Source: Chromatiales bacterium (GTDB taxonomy: Bacteria > Pseudomonadota > Gammaproteobacteria > Steroidobacterales > GCA-2729495). Taken from it: 64,000 nt of DNA. Positions 37,219 through 45,846 of this stretch are shown one piece after another; position 1 is the first letter of the stretch, and each line of letters begins with the position of its first letter. The DNA is taken from contig PBZD01000024.1 in assembly GCA_002729875.1 (NCBI GenBank), positions 1 through 64,000 of the forward strand, written 5' to 3'. Below the pieces are notes generated by a model, which saw only the letters and a list, made by a program, of their open reading frames with translations, did not search any database and was not told the DNA's origin. The position numbers and the translations under genes are program-made.

Positions 37219-38568
37219 TTAGCGGCGAAAATTAATGCCGAGCGCCCTGAGCTTGCGGTATAAATGTGTCCGCTCCATACCAACCCGCTTGGCCAGTTGG
37301 CTTACTTTGCCATCACACATTACGAGTTGCTGGGTTAGATAGGCCTTTTCGAATTGCTCCCGGGCTTCACGCAAAGGTAGTGACAACATGTCCAGCTTGA
37401 GCAGAGAAACCTCATGTTCCGATACCGGTGGCAAGGCGCTTTCAAGCTCGTCGAGTGTAATCTCTTCGCCCCCCCCCGATGCAATCAACAAACGTCGTAC
37501 CAGGGCGCGCAATTCACGTACGTTACCGGGCCACGGATAGTGTCGCAGCCTGTTTTGTGCAGCGACGCCGAAGCGCCTGAAGGACAGTTGATTAGCATCG
37601 ACAAACTGCTCCACGAATATTCTTAACAACTCGGGCACATCTTCGGGATAGTCTCGTAATGCCGGGATCCGGATCGTGGAAATAGCCAGTTGCTCGATGA
37701 GATCGCCGCGAATACCGGCACCCGCCGGATCTGCACAGACCTGGGGTGTCACCGAGGCAAGGAAACGAATATTGGTCCTTTGCCTGTCTGACCGCCCACT
37801 CGGTAAATAGTCACCATGCTCGATAACAGTGGCCAGTATGCGTTGCGCATCTGCACTAAACGACTCAAGTTCACGCAGAAACAACACCCCACCCTCAGCC
37901 TGTGCGATAAAACCGGGTTGGACACTGTCGTCCGCGCCGGAACCAAGCAACAGGTGTGACAGTCGATCTGCCGCCAGGTCGTCACCCCCCAGGCAAACAA
38001 ACGGCAGATTGCAACGGGTCGACAAAGCGTGCAGATAGCGTGCCCCGGCCTCACGGCCCGAACCGGGCTCACCGGCTATGAGTACTGGTGATGCAAGCGT
38101 TGCCAATTGTTCCAGGGAACGGCGAACGGCGTTGATTTGATTGCTCTTGCCAACCGGGCCCGCCAGCGGCGGCAACCTCATCGGATTTTCTAATTTCGAT
38201 GCATTGAGCAGCGCATTCTCTACTGTTAGTAACAGTTTCGCGATAGATACCGGCTTTTCAATAAAGTCTGTGGCCCCATGTCGGGTCGCTTCAACTGCCG
38301 TCTCGACCGTGCCATGCCCCGACATCATGACCACCGCACAACCGGGATCGGCAGCAGCCGACCATTCCTTGAGCAACGTAATGCCATCCGTATCCGGCAT
38401 CCAGATATCCAGCAAAATGAGGTCTGGTTGCTCGGTGCTGACCAGGTTACGTGCCTCGGTTGCATTACCGGCTGTCGTGACCCGGTAACCCTCATCGGAC
38501 AGAATTTCATCAATCAGCGTTCTGATATCAGTTTCATCATCAACAACGAGAATTTTAGCGCCAGTCAT
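37219..38568 (-). CDS. ntrX: NtrX-like response regulator with degenerate AAA+ domain
   Basis: A 449-residue regulator: receiver domain with phospho-acceptor Asp54 (LILLDIWMPDTDG), a sigma-54-activator-type AAA+ domain, and a C-terminal FIS helix-turn-helix (VSQLAKRVGMERTHLYRKLRALGI). The AAA+ part is altered: Walker A reads GEPGSGRE with Arg172 in place of Lys, Walker B reads GGVLFLRE with Arg232 in place of Asp, and the GAFTGA loop that contacts sigma-54 is absent (LLLGSGADDSVQPGF). It probably binds DNA without driving sigma-54 open complexes. A run of nine G (coding strand) at 37469-37477 lies before the DNA-binding domain. It overlaps ntrY by ATGA. Confidence 0.92.
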   Translation of the reverse strand: MTGAKILVVDDETDIRTLIDEILSDEGYRVTTAGNATEARNLVSTEQPDLILLDIWMPDTDGITLLKEWSAAADPGCAVVMMSGHGTVETAVEATRHGATDFIEKPVSIAKLLLTVENALLNASKLENPMRLPPLAGPVGKSNQINAVRRSLEQLATLASPVLIAGEPGSGREAGARYLHALSTRCNLPFVCLGGDDLAADRLSHLLLGSGADDSVQPGFIAQAEGGVLFLRELESFSADAQRILATVIEHGDYLPSGRSDRQRTNIRFLASVTPQVCADPAGAGIRGDLIEQLAISTIRIPALRDYPEDVPELLRIFVEQFVDANQLSFRRFGVAAQNRLRHYPWPGNVRELRALVRRLLIASGGGEEITLDELESALPPVSEHEVSLLKLDMLSLPLREAREQFEKAYLTQQLVMCDGKVSQLAKRVGMERTHLYRKLRALGINFRR

Positions 38569-40790
38569 GAGGCTCTTTCCGTGCTTACCTTGTTAACACC
38601 ATGGTACTCATGCGTGCCGGTGACACGCCTGATCGGCAACCGGACCGTCATGATGGCACCGCCCTGTTGAAGATTTTTGGCACTGACGGTACCGCCATGT
38701 TCCTCGACAAGCTTCTTGACGATTGCCAACCCGAGTCCGGTGCCTTTATTTTTTGTCGTCACATAAGGATCGAACAACCTGTCAATCGTTTCCGGGTCGA
38801 TACCGCTACCATCATCACTAATACGTATCTCCGCATAATCTCGACCAGCAATCACTGCCATACAGGTGGTAATATCGAGGCACATTTCTTCCTGACCCTC
38901 CATGGCCTCAAATGCGTTACGTATCAGGTTATGCAGTAGCTGGCGAATACGTGCATTGTCAGCATCTATATCACCGATAGCGGTATCGAGATTGAGTCGG
39001 ATCTGGGCATGATTGTCGTGTGACCAATACAGGGACACAACCTCCCGGATCAATTGATTAAGATCGAATCGCGAGATATGGATTTCCGGTGCGCGGGCAT
39101 ATTCGCTGAACGCGTTGACCATATTGCGCATGGCCTCAACCTGGGCAATGATCGTGTTGGTTGCACGACTCAACACTTCAGCTTCCATTTCCTTCATACC
39201 GCTGAGATAACGGCGTTGAATTCGTTCAGCCGATAACTGAATCGGGGTCAGAGGATTCTTGATTTCATGCGCCATGCGCCGGGCAACTTCACCCCAGGCT
39301 GCATCCCGCTGCGCCTGTAGTAACGTCGTTACATCATCAAAAACAATAATACTGCCGCCTGGTTCGCCTTCATCTGCCGGTAACGCCGTGCTAGCGCAGA
39401 CAAATACACGCCTGCCCGATGCGCTTTGCACGCTAACCTGCTCGCGCCATTCTGTGTCGGCAGATTCAAGATGTTCCTGAATGCCTGCCATGAATTCGGC
39501 CAGCGTTGCATGCACCCCGATCAAATCGCCAATCCAGCGACCGACCACACCGGTCAGATTTGTTTCGAGCATTGCATTTGCAGCATCGTTTGCAAGCCTG
39601 ATGCGACCGTCACTTTCGAAGGCGATAACCCCGGTCGAGAGTCGTGCGAGAATAGCCTCGACGTGCGCCCGTTCCTTATCGACACGCTGTTCGCTAAGCC
39701 GTGCCTCTTCCCGGGCCTGCGACAGGCGTTGAATCATCTGGTTGAATGAATCGATCAGAAAACCTATTTCATCATGTGATGTCACCGACAGCCGCGAATC
39801 GAAATCGCCCGCCGCAACGGCACGGGTACCGGCCACCACTGACAAAATCGGTGCGACAAGTCGACGGGCAAACAGGAATGCACCGTAAACGGCTAACAGC
39901 ACCGATAACAGGACGACGAGCGTCAGGGTTAGTGCAAAACTGGCTTTTAACGGTTCGCGCAGAAAAACAAGTTCGTTATAGCGGGAATAAGTAGTCTCGA
40001 CCGAATCGACCAGTACGCCAATGCGCTCACCGACCGGATAAATAGCCTGAAGAACCAACGGTTCCTGACCAAGCCGGGCATTCGCTAACAATATGGCCGC
40101 ACGAACCTGGTAAGTCCCGAGGCCAATTGGATCGATGCCGACGTAACTGCCGGTTTTACGCACCTGTAACATCACATCTTCTGGCGGTGTGGACGGAAAC
40201 GGGGCGGATACATCCTGATGACTGGTGGCAACAATCAGATAGTTCCGGCCATACAATGTGGCCTCGATTGCGCCCGCATCACGTCGCAACTGGCCAAGCA
40301 ATCTCACCAGGTCGCTGTCATCACTGCGTAACAACGCTGCTGCAATCTGTTGGCTATTCTCCATGCTGGTATAAATACGGCTATCCAGTGCCGCACTACT
40401 TAGTGACAGCGCATCTTGCAAGCCACCCTGAATCTCTATATCAAACCATGTATCGATGCCACGATACAGAAACAGCACCGCGAACAGGTACACAACGATG
40501 AGCGGTGCAACGACCAGGCCGACAATCGCCGCCAGCATGCGCGCTTTAAGTTTTGACCCCGGCACCTGCTGCCAGTTGTCCCGTACCAATCGCACCAGGT
40601 TGCCCAAAATCAGGATGATCAGGATACAGACACCGACCACATTGCCAGCCAGCAGAATATTGTGCAGCCGACCAAATTCCTGCAGGTTCTGCGCCGTCCA
40701 CCACAGCAGCACCAGATCTGAAGCGCCAAGCAGCAACATGGCACCGATCAATGTTATGTAAAAACCCCGTTTCAGGCGTTTAAAATCCAT
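38565..40790 (-). CDS. ntrY: NtrY-like sensor histidine kinase
   Basis: A 741-residue membrane kinase partner of NtrX. Two to four N-terminal membrane helices enclose an extracytoplasmic sensor region; then come a HAMP domain (LFARRLVAPILSVVAGTRAVAAGDFDSRLS), a PAS domain, a HisKA domain with the phospho-His in RRMAHEIKNPLTPIQLSAERIQ, and an HATPase domain with ISDDGSGIDPE and KGTGLGLAIVKKL. The ATG at 40788-40790 is preferred over a TTG three codons upstream. It overlaps the DUF4390 gene by 19 bases. NtrYX systems respond to nitrogen, redox or envelope state depending on the organism. Confidence 0.93.
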   Translation of the reverse strand: MDFKRLKRGFYITLIGAMLLLGASDLVLLWWTAQNLQEFGRLHNILLAGNVVGVCILIILILGNLVRLVRDNWQQVPGSKLKARMLAAIVGLVVAPLIVVYLFAVLFLYRGIDTWFDIEIQGGLQDALSLSSAALDSRIYTSMENSQQIAAALLRSDDSDLVRLLGQLRRDAGAIEATLYGRNYLIVATSHQDVSAPFPSTPPEDVMLQVRKTGSYVGIDPIGLGTYQVRAAILLANARLGQEPLVLQAIYPVGERIGVLVDSVETTYSRYNELVFLREPLKASFALTLTLVVLLSVLLAVYGAFLFARRLVAPILSVVAGTRAVAAGDFDSRLSVTSHDEIGFLIDSFNQMIQRLSQAREEARLSEQRVDKERAHVEAILARLSTGVIAFESDGRIRLANDAANAMLETNLTGVVGRWIGDLIGVHATLAEFMAGIQEHLESADTEWREQVSVQSASGRRVFVCASTALPADEGEPGGSIIVFDDVTTLLQAQRDAAWGEVARRMAHEIKNPLTPIQLSAERIQRRYLSGMKEMEAEVLSRATNTIIAQVEAMRNMVNAFSEYARAPEIHISRFDLNQLIREVVSLYWSHDNHAQIRLNLDTAIGDIDADNARIRQLLHNLIRNAFEAMEGQEEMCLDITTCMAVIAGRDYAEIRISDDGSGIDPETIDRLFDPYVTTKNKGTGLGLAIVKKLVEEHGGTVSAKNLQQGGAIMTVRLPIRRVTGTHEYHGVNKVSTERAS

Positions 40791-41410
40791 ACATACCAAT
40801 CACTTTCCAAGCGAAAACTACTGCTCCAGAAGGCAAATAATCGCAACGGTCCGGGTAACGTGTTCTGATCGAGTACAGCACGCAATGCAATTTCATACTG
40901 TTCATCGGCGTCCAGCAAAGAAGCATCTATGATCGGCAGATTGACAATTCTGCCCATGCTGTTGAGCGCCGAAAATAATGTTGCAAACGAATCCTGCTCG
41001 CCGCTGTTCAGGTTACGCACAACATAGCGCTCACTAAGGGGCTGATAACTGAGTTCAAAACTCTGTTCCAGCATTGCCGTTTCTTTATCCAGCCAGAAAC
41101 GACGGACCCTGGCGAGCTGAATTTGTAACTCGATCGTCAATACGATCCCGCTATCCAGCGCAGCCAGCGCTTCATCGCTCAGGCGAAAATCAATCAGCAC
41201 ATCCGCGAACCAGACGCCCTGGAACAGACGCGATTCAGCGCTGCGAATCTCGAACGGCTGATCTTTCGAATAGGCACTGCCAAGTGGCGCAAAACTGATC
41301 AGCAATGCGCAAATGAAGCCAACAAAAGAGCATGCGGTTAGCCGCTTGTTTAGTCTTGCCCTTGTTAGCAACAGCAGATTCTTATTTTGGAAATTGGTGT
41401 CAGACACCAT
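40772..41410 (-). CDS. DUF4390 domain-containing exported protein
   Basis: About 212 residues with a signal-like N-terminus (RLTACSFVGFICALLISFAPLGSAYS) followed by a beta-rich domain of unknown function DUF4390 (FQGVWFADVLIDFRLSDEALAALDSGIVL). Its place between rsmB and ntrY is typical for DUF4390 genes in gammaproteobacteria and beta relatives. The first codons come from a short palindrome (TGGTGTC-A-GACACCA, 41395-41409), so the annotated ATG may be a by-product of an inserted repeat and the true start may lie a few codons further in. Role unknown; coupling with ntrYX suggests an envelope link. Confidence 0.85.
   Translation of the reverse strand: MVSDTNFQNKNLLLLTRARLNKRLTACSFVGFICALLISFAPLGSAYSKDQPFEIRSAESRLFQGVWFADVLIDFRLSDEALAALDSGIVLTIELQIQLARVRRFWLDKETAMLEQSFELSYQPLSERYVVRNLNSGEQDSFATLFSALNSMGRIVNLPIIDASLLDADEQYEIALRAVLDQNTLPGPLRLFAFWSSSFRLESDWYVWILNA
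41395..41409. repeat. Short perfect palindrome, REP-like
   Basis: TGGTGTC-A-GACACCA is a perfect 7-bp inverted repeat followed by TTCCCCC. The same kind of TGGTGTCAGACACCA sequence is common between genes in many gammaproteobacterial genomes. It sits in the 11-base space between rsmB and the start of the DUF4390 frame, supplying its first codons. Confidence 0.45.
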
Positions 41411-41421
41411 TCCCCCGCAAG

Positions 41422-42780
41422 TTAAGTGCTTCGTTCCATTAAAGCATAATAGAAGCCGTCGGTATTGGCTGGTCCCGGCAATAATTGATACCCCGGCCCT
41501 GATTCTGCAACAACAGTTTCAGGCATATCGACCTGCGATAATCTAATCTCGCTCGCCTTGGGTTGTCTGCGCAAAAAATCACCAATAACCTCATGGTTCT
41601 CGACCCGCAACACCGAACAGGTCGCATACAACAAACGACCACCCGGCTTGAGCAATGGCCATAACGCATCAAGCAGGCGACCCTGGCGGGCGGCAAATAC
41701 CCCAATATCATCGTAACGCCGCAGGAACTTGATGTCAGGATGACGACGAATGACGCCGGTGGCCGAACACGGCGCATCGACCAGGATCCGATCAAATGAC
41801 CCCCGGGCATTGCTGTCACCCGGCCATGGCTGCTCTGCATCAGCAGTGATGACCTCTGCAGTATAACCAATACGCTCAAGATTCTGCCTGATCATTGCAT
41901 TACGGTTGGCATCGATATCGACAGCAATAACCTCGAGTTGCCCACCACCACGCTCAAGGATATGCCCGGTTTTACCGCCGGGCGCCGCACAAGCATCAAG
42001 GACGCGCATACCGGGCGTTGCATCCAGCAATGCAGCTGCAAACTGGGCGCCAGCATCCTGTACGGACACCAATCCGGTCGTGAACCCGGGCAGTTCATCG
42101 ATCGATAACGGCTGTTCCAGGCAGATGGCGGTAGGTAACCCGGCCAACCTTGTCACGCCTATGCCATGCTCTGACTGCAGGGCTTTGACATAGGCAGCTG
42201 CATCGACGCGAGCCAGGTTAAGGCGCAACCACATCGGTGGCCGGATCAGTGCTGAGGTCAGGATCTGTTGCGCCCGGCCGTTCCAGTCCGCCCGCAGACA
42301 ATCGATCAGCCACTGCGGATGTGAATAACGTCCTTCATCCGCATCCAGTACTGTTGCCAGCAATGTGTCTTGCTCGCGCTGGAAGCGCCTGAGTGTCGCG
42401 TTGACCAGACTGGCGGCACGCGGTCGCTGCAACTCGCGAGTTGCCTCCACAGTCGCGGATACCGATGCATAACCGGGTTGACGCATGTCAATCAGCTGGA
42501 ACAGCCCGACTGACAACAGTGCCTCGATAATATGATCGCGCGACCGCAAGGGCCGATCCAGCAATTCTCTGATTATGAGTCGATGACGGTGATGCCAGCG
42601 TAACGCACCAAAGGCCAGTGCCTTGACCAATGCCTGATCGCGAACGGGCAACTGATTGCTGCGCGCCAGGCTCAGTGCCCTATCCAGCGAGCGGCCCTTG
42701 CTCAGAACCTGATCGACCGTAAAGGCGGCGGCGGCCCGTGTTGCCACGCCCCTTTTGGACTTTGTTTTGTCGTCACTCAT
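41422..42780 (-). CDS. rsmB: 16S rRNA m5C967 methyltransferase
   Basis: A 452-residue enzyme that methylates cytosine 967 of 16S rRNA. An N-terminal NusB-like RNA-binding domain (residues about 10-150) precedes the Rossmann methyltransferase domain with SAM motif VLDACAAPGGKTGHILE, motif IV DAPCSATGVIRRHPD and the catalytic Cys in LLYATCSVLRVENHEV. Length is normal. It overlaps the fmt stop by one base; def-fmt-rsmB is the classical order. Confidence 0.95.
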   Translation of the reverse strand: MSDDKTKSKRGVATRAAAAFTVDQVLSKGRSLDRALSLARSNQLPVRDQALVKALAFGALRWHHRHRLIIRELLDRPLRSRDHIIEALLSVGLFQLIDMRQPGYASVSATVEATRELQRPRAASLVNATLRRFQREQDTLLATVLDADEGRYSHPQWLIDCLRADWNGRAQQILTSALIRPPMWLRLNLARVDAAAYVKALQSEHGIGVTRLAGLPTAICLEQPLSIDELPGFTTGLVSVQDAGAQFAAALLDATPGMRVLDACAAPGGKTGHILERGGGQLEVIAVDIDANRNAMIRQNLERIGYTAEVITADAEQPWPGDSNARGSFDRILVDAPCSATGVIRRHPDIKFLRRYDDIGVFAARQGRLLDALWPLLKPGGRLLYATCSVLRVENHEVIGDFLRRQPKASEIRLSQVDMPETVVAESGPGYQLLPGPANTDGFYYALMERST

Positions 42781-43727
42781 CAGCTGAGAAGCTTGCCGAC
42801 GATGTCGTGACCGCGGGCAAAATCACCGGCCGTTACCCGCCGGCGTCCGGGCATCTGCAATTCAAGGATGCGCAGTATGCCGCAACCCGTACTCACTTCA
42901 ATACCATCATTCGTTACCGCTACAATCCGACCGGGGGGCAGCAAGCCCTGTAGCGCCGACCCCGTTTTGTCTGCAACTGCATCTGACCGCCAGCAACGCA
43001 TCCGCTCGCCATCAAGAACCGTTTCAGCGACCGGCCACGGGTTATAGGCCCGTACCTGGCGCTCGAGCTCAACCGCTGGCCGCGACCAGTCGATCAATGC
43101 ATCAGCCTTGCTGATCCGCGCCGCATAAGTTACGCCTGCCTCGCCCTGAGGGTCGGGCCTTAAAGCGCCGGCAAGTATTGGATCAACACAACGGGCCAGC
43201 AGGTCTGCACCCAGTTCGGCAAGCCGGTCATGCAGTTCACCGGCCGTTTCGCCGGCACCAATATCAGTCTGTTGCAGGGCAAATACCGGGCCGGTATCGA
43301 GTCCCGCAGCCATTTGCATGAGACTGATGCCGGTTTGCCGGTCACCGGCCAACAGCGCCGCCTGAATCGGAGCGGCGCCCCGCCAGCGTGGCAGCAGAGA
43401 TGCATGTACGTTAATACACCCTGCTCCGGGCAGCGCAAGCACAGCTGGTGGCAGTATCAGCCCGTAGGCGACAACGATCATCAGATCCGGGGCAAATGTC
43501 GTCAGCCGCGTCTGAACGGCTGCAGACCCCAACCGGACGGGCTGGTAAACCGGCAGGCCATTTTTTTCGGCACAAACCTTGACCGGCCCGGCAGTGAGCC
43601 GCCGCCCACGGCCCGAGGGTCGATCCGGCTGCGTCAGTACCGCAACCACCTCATGCTGCGACGCAATCAGACGCGTCAGGCTGGGAACAGCAAAATCGGG
43701 CGATCCGGCAAAAATAATCCGTGCCAT
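42780..43727 (-). CDS. fmt: Methionyl-tRNA formyltransferase
   Basis: A 315-residue enzyme that formylates Met on initiator tRNA using 10-formyltetrahydrofolate. It begins MARIIFAGSPDFAVPSL and carries the catalytic NVHASLLPRWRGAAPIQAAL segment with its His and the later ETAGELHDRLA helix; the C-terminal tRNA-binding barrel (LPPGRIVAVTNDGIEVSTGCG) is complete. It follows def after 141 bases and runs into rsmB, so all three are probably one operon. Confidence 0.96.
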   Translation of the reverse strand: MARIIFAGSPDFAVPSLTRLIASQHEVVAVLTQPDRPSGRGRRLTAGPVKVCAEKNGLPVYQPVRLGSAAVQTRLTTFAPDLMIVVAYGLILPPAVLALPGAGCINVHASLLPRWRGAAPIQAALLAGDRQTGISLMQMAAGLDTGPVFALQQTDIGAGETAGELHDRLAELGADLLARCVDPILAGALRPDPQGEAGVTYAARISKADALIDWSRPAVELERQVRAYNPWPVAETVLDGERMRCWRSDAVADKTGSALQGLLPPGRIVAVTNDGIEVSTGCGILRILELQMPGRRRVTAGDFARGHDIVGKLLS

Positions 43728-43868
43728 GTTTCAATCAGCCTCCGCCGGCAAATACCGACAATATGCACCAATATAGTGCATTTACCGGAGCCTGTTCAGA
43801 TAACCCGTCATTACAGCGCAACATCAGCAACTGAAAACCTCGCAGCGGTAAGAGAATTAGCGGATTCG

Positions 43869-44402
43869 CTAATATGCCGGCTTTGTGGTCGGGGCATCCA
43901 TGGGCGCACGCTTGCGTTGCTTAAGTGCCTTTTTCTTGATGCGCAGACGCTTGAGTTCAGACAGATAGTCAACAAGCAGCTTGCCATCGAGGTGGTCCAT
44001 TTCATGCTGAATACAAACTGCCAGCAAATCTTCGGCCTCCAGTTCAAAAGACCGGCCATCGCGATCCAGCGCCCGTATGCGGATTTTCGTGGCTCTGTTG
44101 ACCGGTTCGGTGACTCCCGGGACCGACAGGCAGCCTTCGTCACTCGATGCCGAACCCTGTTGTGCGAGGATCTCAGGATTGATAAAACAACGCGGTTCAT
44201 CCTTGGTTGCGGAGATATCAAGTACCATAATGCGCTCATGCACATCTACCTGGCTGGCCGCAAGCCCTATACCCGACGCTGCATACATCGTTTCAAACAG
44301 GTCATCAATCAGCTGCCGCACCGCATCGTCCACGGTGGTCACGGCAGAAGCTCGCGTACGCAGGCGCAAATCGGGATATTCAAGTACTGTCAGCACTGCC
44401 AT
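43869..44402 (-). CDS. def: Peptide deformylase
   Basis: A 177-residue metalloenzyme that removes the formyl group from nascent proteins. All three motifs are present: [17 protein letters not shown] (metal Cys) and QHEMDHLDG (two metal His and the catalytic Glu). The ATG at 44400-44402 has AAGGAAAC upstream; the frame is open 22 codons further but without family sequence. A lysine/arginine-rich tail ([15 protein letters not shown]) closes the protein. A promoter candidate lies at 44449-44476. Confidence 0.96.
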   Translation of the reverse strand: MAVLTVLEYPDLRLRTRASAVTTVDDAVRQLIDDLFETMYAASGIGLAASQVDVHERIMVLDISATKDEPRCFINPEILAQQGSASSDEGCLSVPGVTEPVNRATKIRIRALDRDGRSFELEAEDLLAVCIQHEMDHLDGKLLVDYLSELKRLRIKKKALKQRKRAPMDAPTTKPAY

Positions 44403-44448
44403 AATGTTTCCTTCGCAATTTCGTGCACAGTGCCATGAATTGCGAATA

Positions 44449-44476
44449 ATTTTATGATATATCGACATATAGCCAA
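44449..44476 (-). promoter_or_regulatory. Sigma-70 promoter candidate for def-fmt-rsmB
   Basis: On the minus strand TTGGCT (44471-44476) and TAAAAT (44449-44454) are separated by 16 bases, giving a leader of about 40 bases to the def ATG. It is a plausible but untested match in the divergent def/LysM gap. Confidence 0.4.
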
Positions 44477-44617
44477 GTGAAAAACCAGTATATTTTACCG
44501 GTTATTACCTGTATCAGGCTTGTTGTTGTCATGTGTTGTTCATCTGTGCGCGTCCGGGAATTATAGCAGTGGCTTGTTCCGGGGCATCGCCCATTAAACT
44601 TTAGGGATGGAAATTCC

Positions 44618-45715
44618 ATGAAGATTTCCCTGCCGCTGATCCGATCGGTCACCGCCGGTATGTGCTTGCTGCTTGTTGTTTTCCCGGGTTCGGAGGCCTT
44701 CGCCGGCGGTACACGTGCGGGCCTGACCAGCGGCATTGCCGCCCAGTCGGGAGCCGCCGTTGCCCTCAATCCATCACACCCCGACCGCTATGTCGTCAAA
44801 CGGGGCGATACTCTGTGGGACATCTCCGCGATGTTCCTGCGCGATCCCTGGTATTGGCCGGAGATCTGGCGGGTCAATCCGCAGGTTGAAAACCCACACC
44901 TGATATATCCGGGTGACGTGCTAATCCTTGTCTATATTGATGGCAAACCGCAAATTCGCCTCGAACGCGCCGGCGGTGATGAAAAACTGTCACCGCGTAT
45001 TCGCAGTGAGGATCTGCAAGAGGCCATCATGACGATCCCGCTCGAGACCATTGCTGCTTTCCTGAGCAAAGGCACAGTGCTGCAATTCGATCAGGCCGAG
45101 AAACTACCCTACATCGTGGCCATCAAGGAAGGTCACCTGATTGCCGGAGCCGGAAACGATGTCTATGTGCGCGGCACCGGTATCGGGCCGGTTGGCAGCG
45201 GTTACAGCGTAGTACACATCGGTGAACCGCTTATCGACCCTGACGATGACGCCGTGGTCGGCTATGAAGGAATCTTCGTCGGTGAAGGTCTGATTGCGCG
45301 GTCCGGCGATCCGGCAACCCTGCACCTTGTTGATACGCAGCGTGAAGCGCTTGAGGGCGACCGGTTGTACGAACGGGAATTCAACATTCCACTGCAGTTC
45401 ATCCCCAGGACCCCTGAACAGGATGTCTCCGGCAGCATTATTCATGTCATCAACGGACTGTCGATCATCGGTCAATATCAAATTGTGGTTCTCAACCGGG
45501 GTATGCAGCACGGTCTTGAACTCGGTCATGTACTGGGGATCTGGCAAGCGGGTGAAAAAATACCTGATCGAATCGAAGGCGGCTCCGTACGACTGCCGGA
45601 TGAACCGGCCGGCACACTGATGGTATTCAAAACTTACCCACGCATCAGCTACGCCCTGATTATGGAAGCCACCACCGACATACATATCTTTGACAAGGTC
45701 AAAACGCCGGACTAG
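44618..45715 (+). CDS. LysM-domain peptidoglycan-binding protein
   Basis: A 365-residue exported protein with a signal peptide (MKISLPLIRSVTAGMCLLLV, cleavage near AFA-GG) and one LysM motif (RYVVKRGDTLWDISAMFLRD ... NPHLIYPGDVLIL, residues about 56-107). The remaining 250 residues are a beta-rich domain seen with LysM in this position in gammaproteobacteria, where the gene sits between def and dprA as in Pseudomonas. It probably attaches to cell wall; enzymatic activity is not evident. No regulator is visible. The gap to dprA holds several stem-loops. Confidence 0.9.
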   Translation: MKISLPLIRSVTAGMCLLLVVFPGSEAFAGGTRAGLTSGIAAQSGAAVALNPSHPDRYVVKRGDTLWDISAMFLRDPWYWPEIWRVNPQVENPHLIYPGDVLILVYIDGKPQIRLERAGGDEKLSPRIRSEDLQEAIMTIPLETIAAFLSKGTVLQFDQAEKLPYIVAIKEGHLIAGAGNDVYVRGTGIGPVGSGYSVVHIGEPLIDPDDDAVVGYEGIFVGEGLIARSGDPATLHLVDTQREALEGDRLYEREFNIPLQFIPRTPEQDVSGSIIHVINGLSIIGQYQIVVLNRGMQHGLELGHVLGIWQAGEKIPDRIEGGSVRLPDEPAGTLMVFKTYPRISYALIMEATTDIHIFDKVKTPD

Positions 45716-45732
45716 GGATTTGCGCCCACCCC

Positions 45733-45828
45733 GGTTTTTTGCAAACCCCGTCAATAGCACAGATTTTGATCTGTTCATCAGCAGGTAAAACTGCTGAAAT
45801 TAACCAATGGGGCCAGGCCTCATTGGTT
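45733..45828. other. Run of stem-loops between the LysM gene and dprA
   Basis: Within 131 bases lie GGTTT/AAACC (from 45733), ACAGAT-TTTG-ATCTGT (45759-45774), AGCAG/CTGCT (about 45780-45795) and a 13-bp stem with one G-T pair, AACCAATGGGGCC-A-GGCCTCATTGGTT (45802-45828), followed by TAATAAT. The last ends 18 bases before the dprA GTG and may be a terminator for the LysM transcript or a dprA leader structure. Confidence 0.4.
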
Positions 45829-45846
45829 TAATAATCGGGGGTTTGC

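Noticed and set aside
43230-44438. Long open frame (402 codons) on the plus strand across fmt and def
   Set aside because: It lies antisense to two well-recognised genes, its translation shows no family features, and it spans the gap between them; it is a composition shadow.
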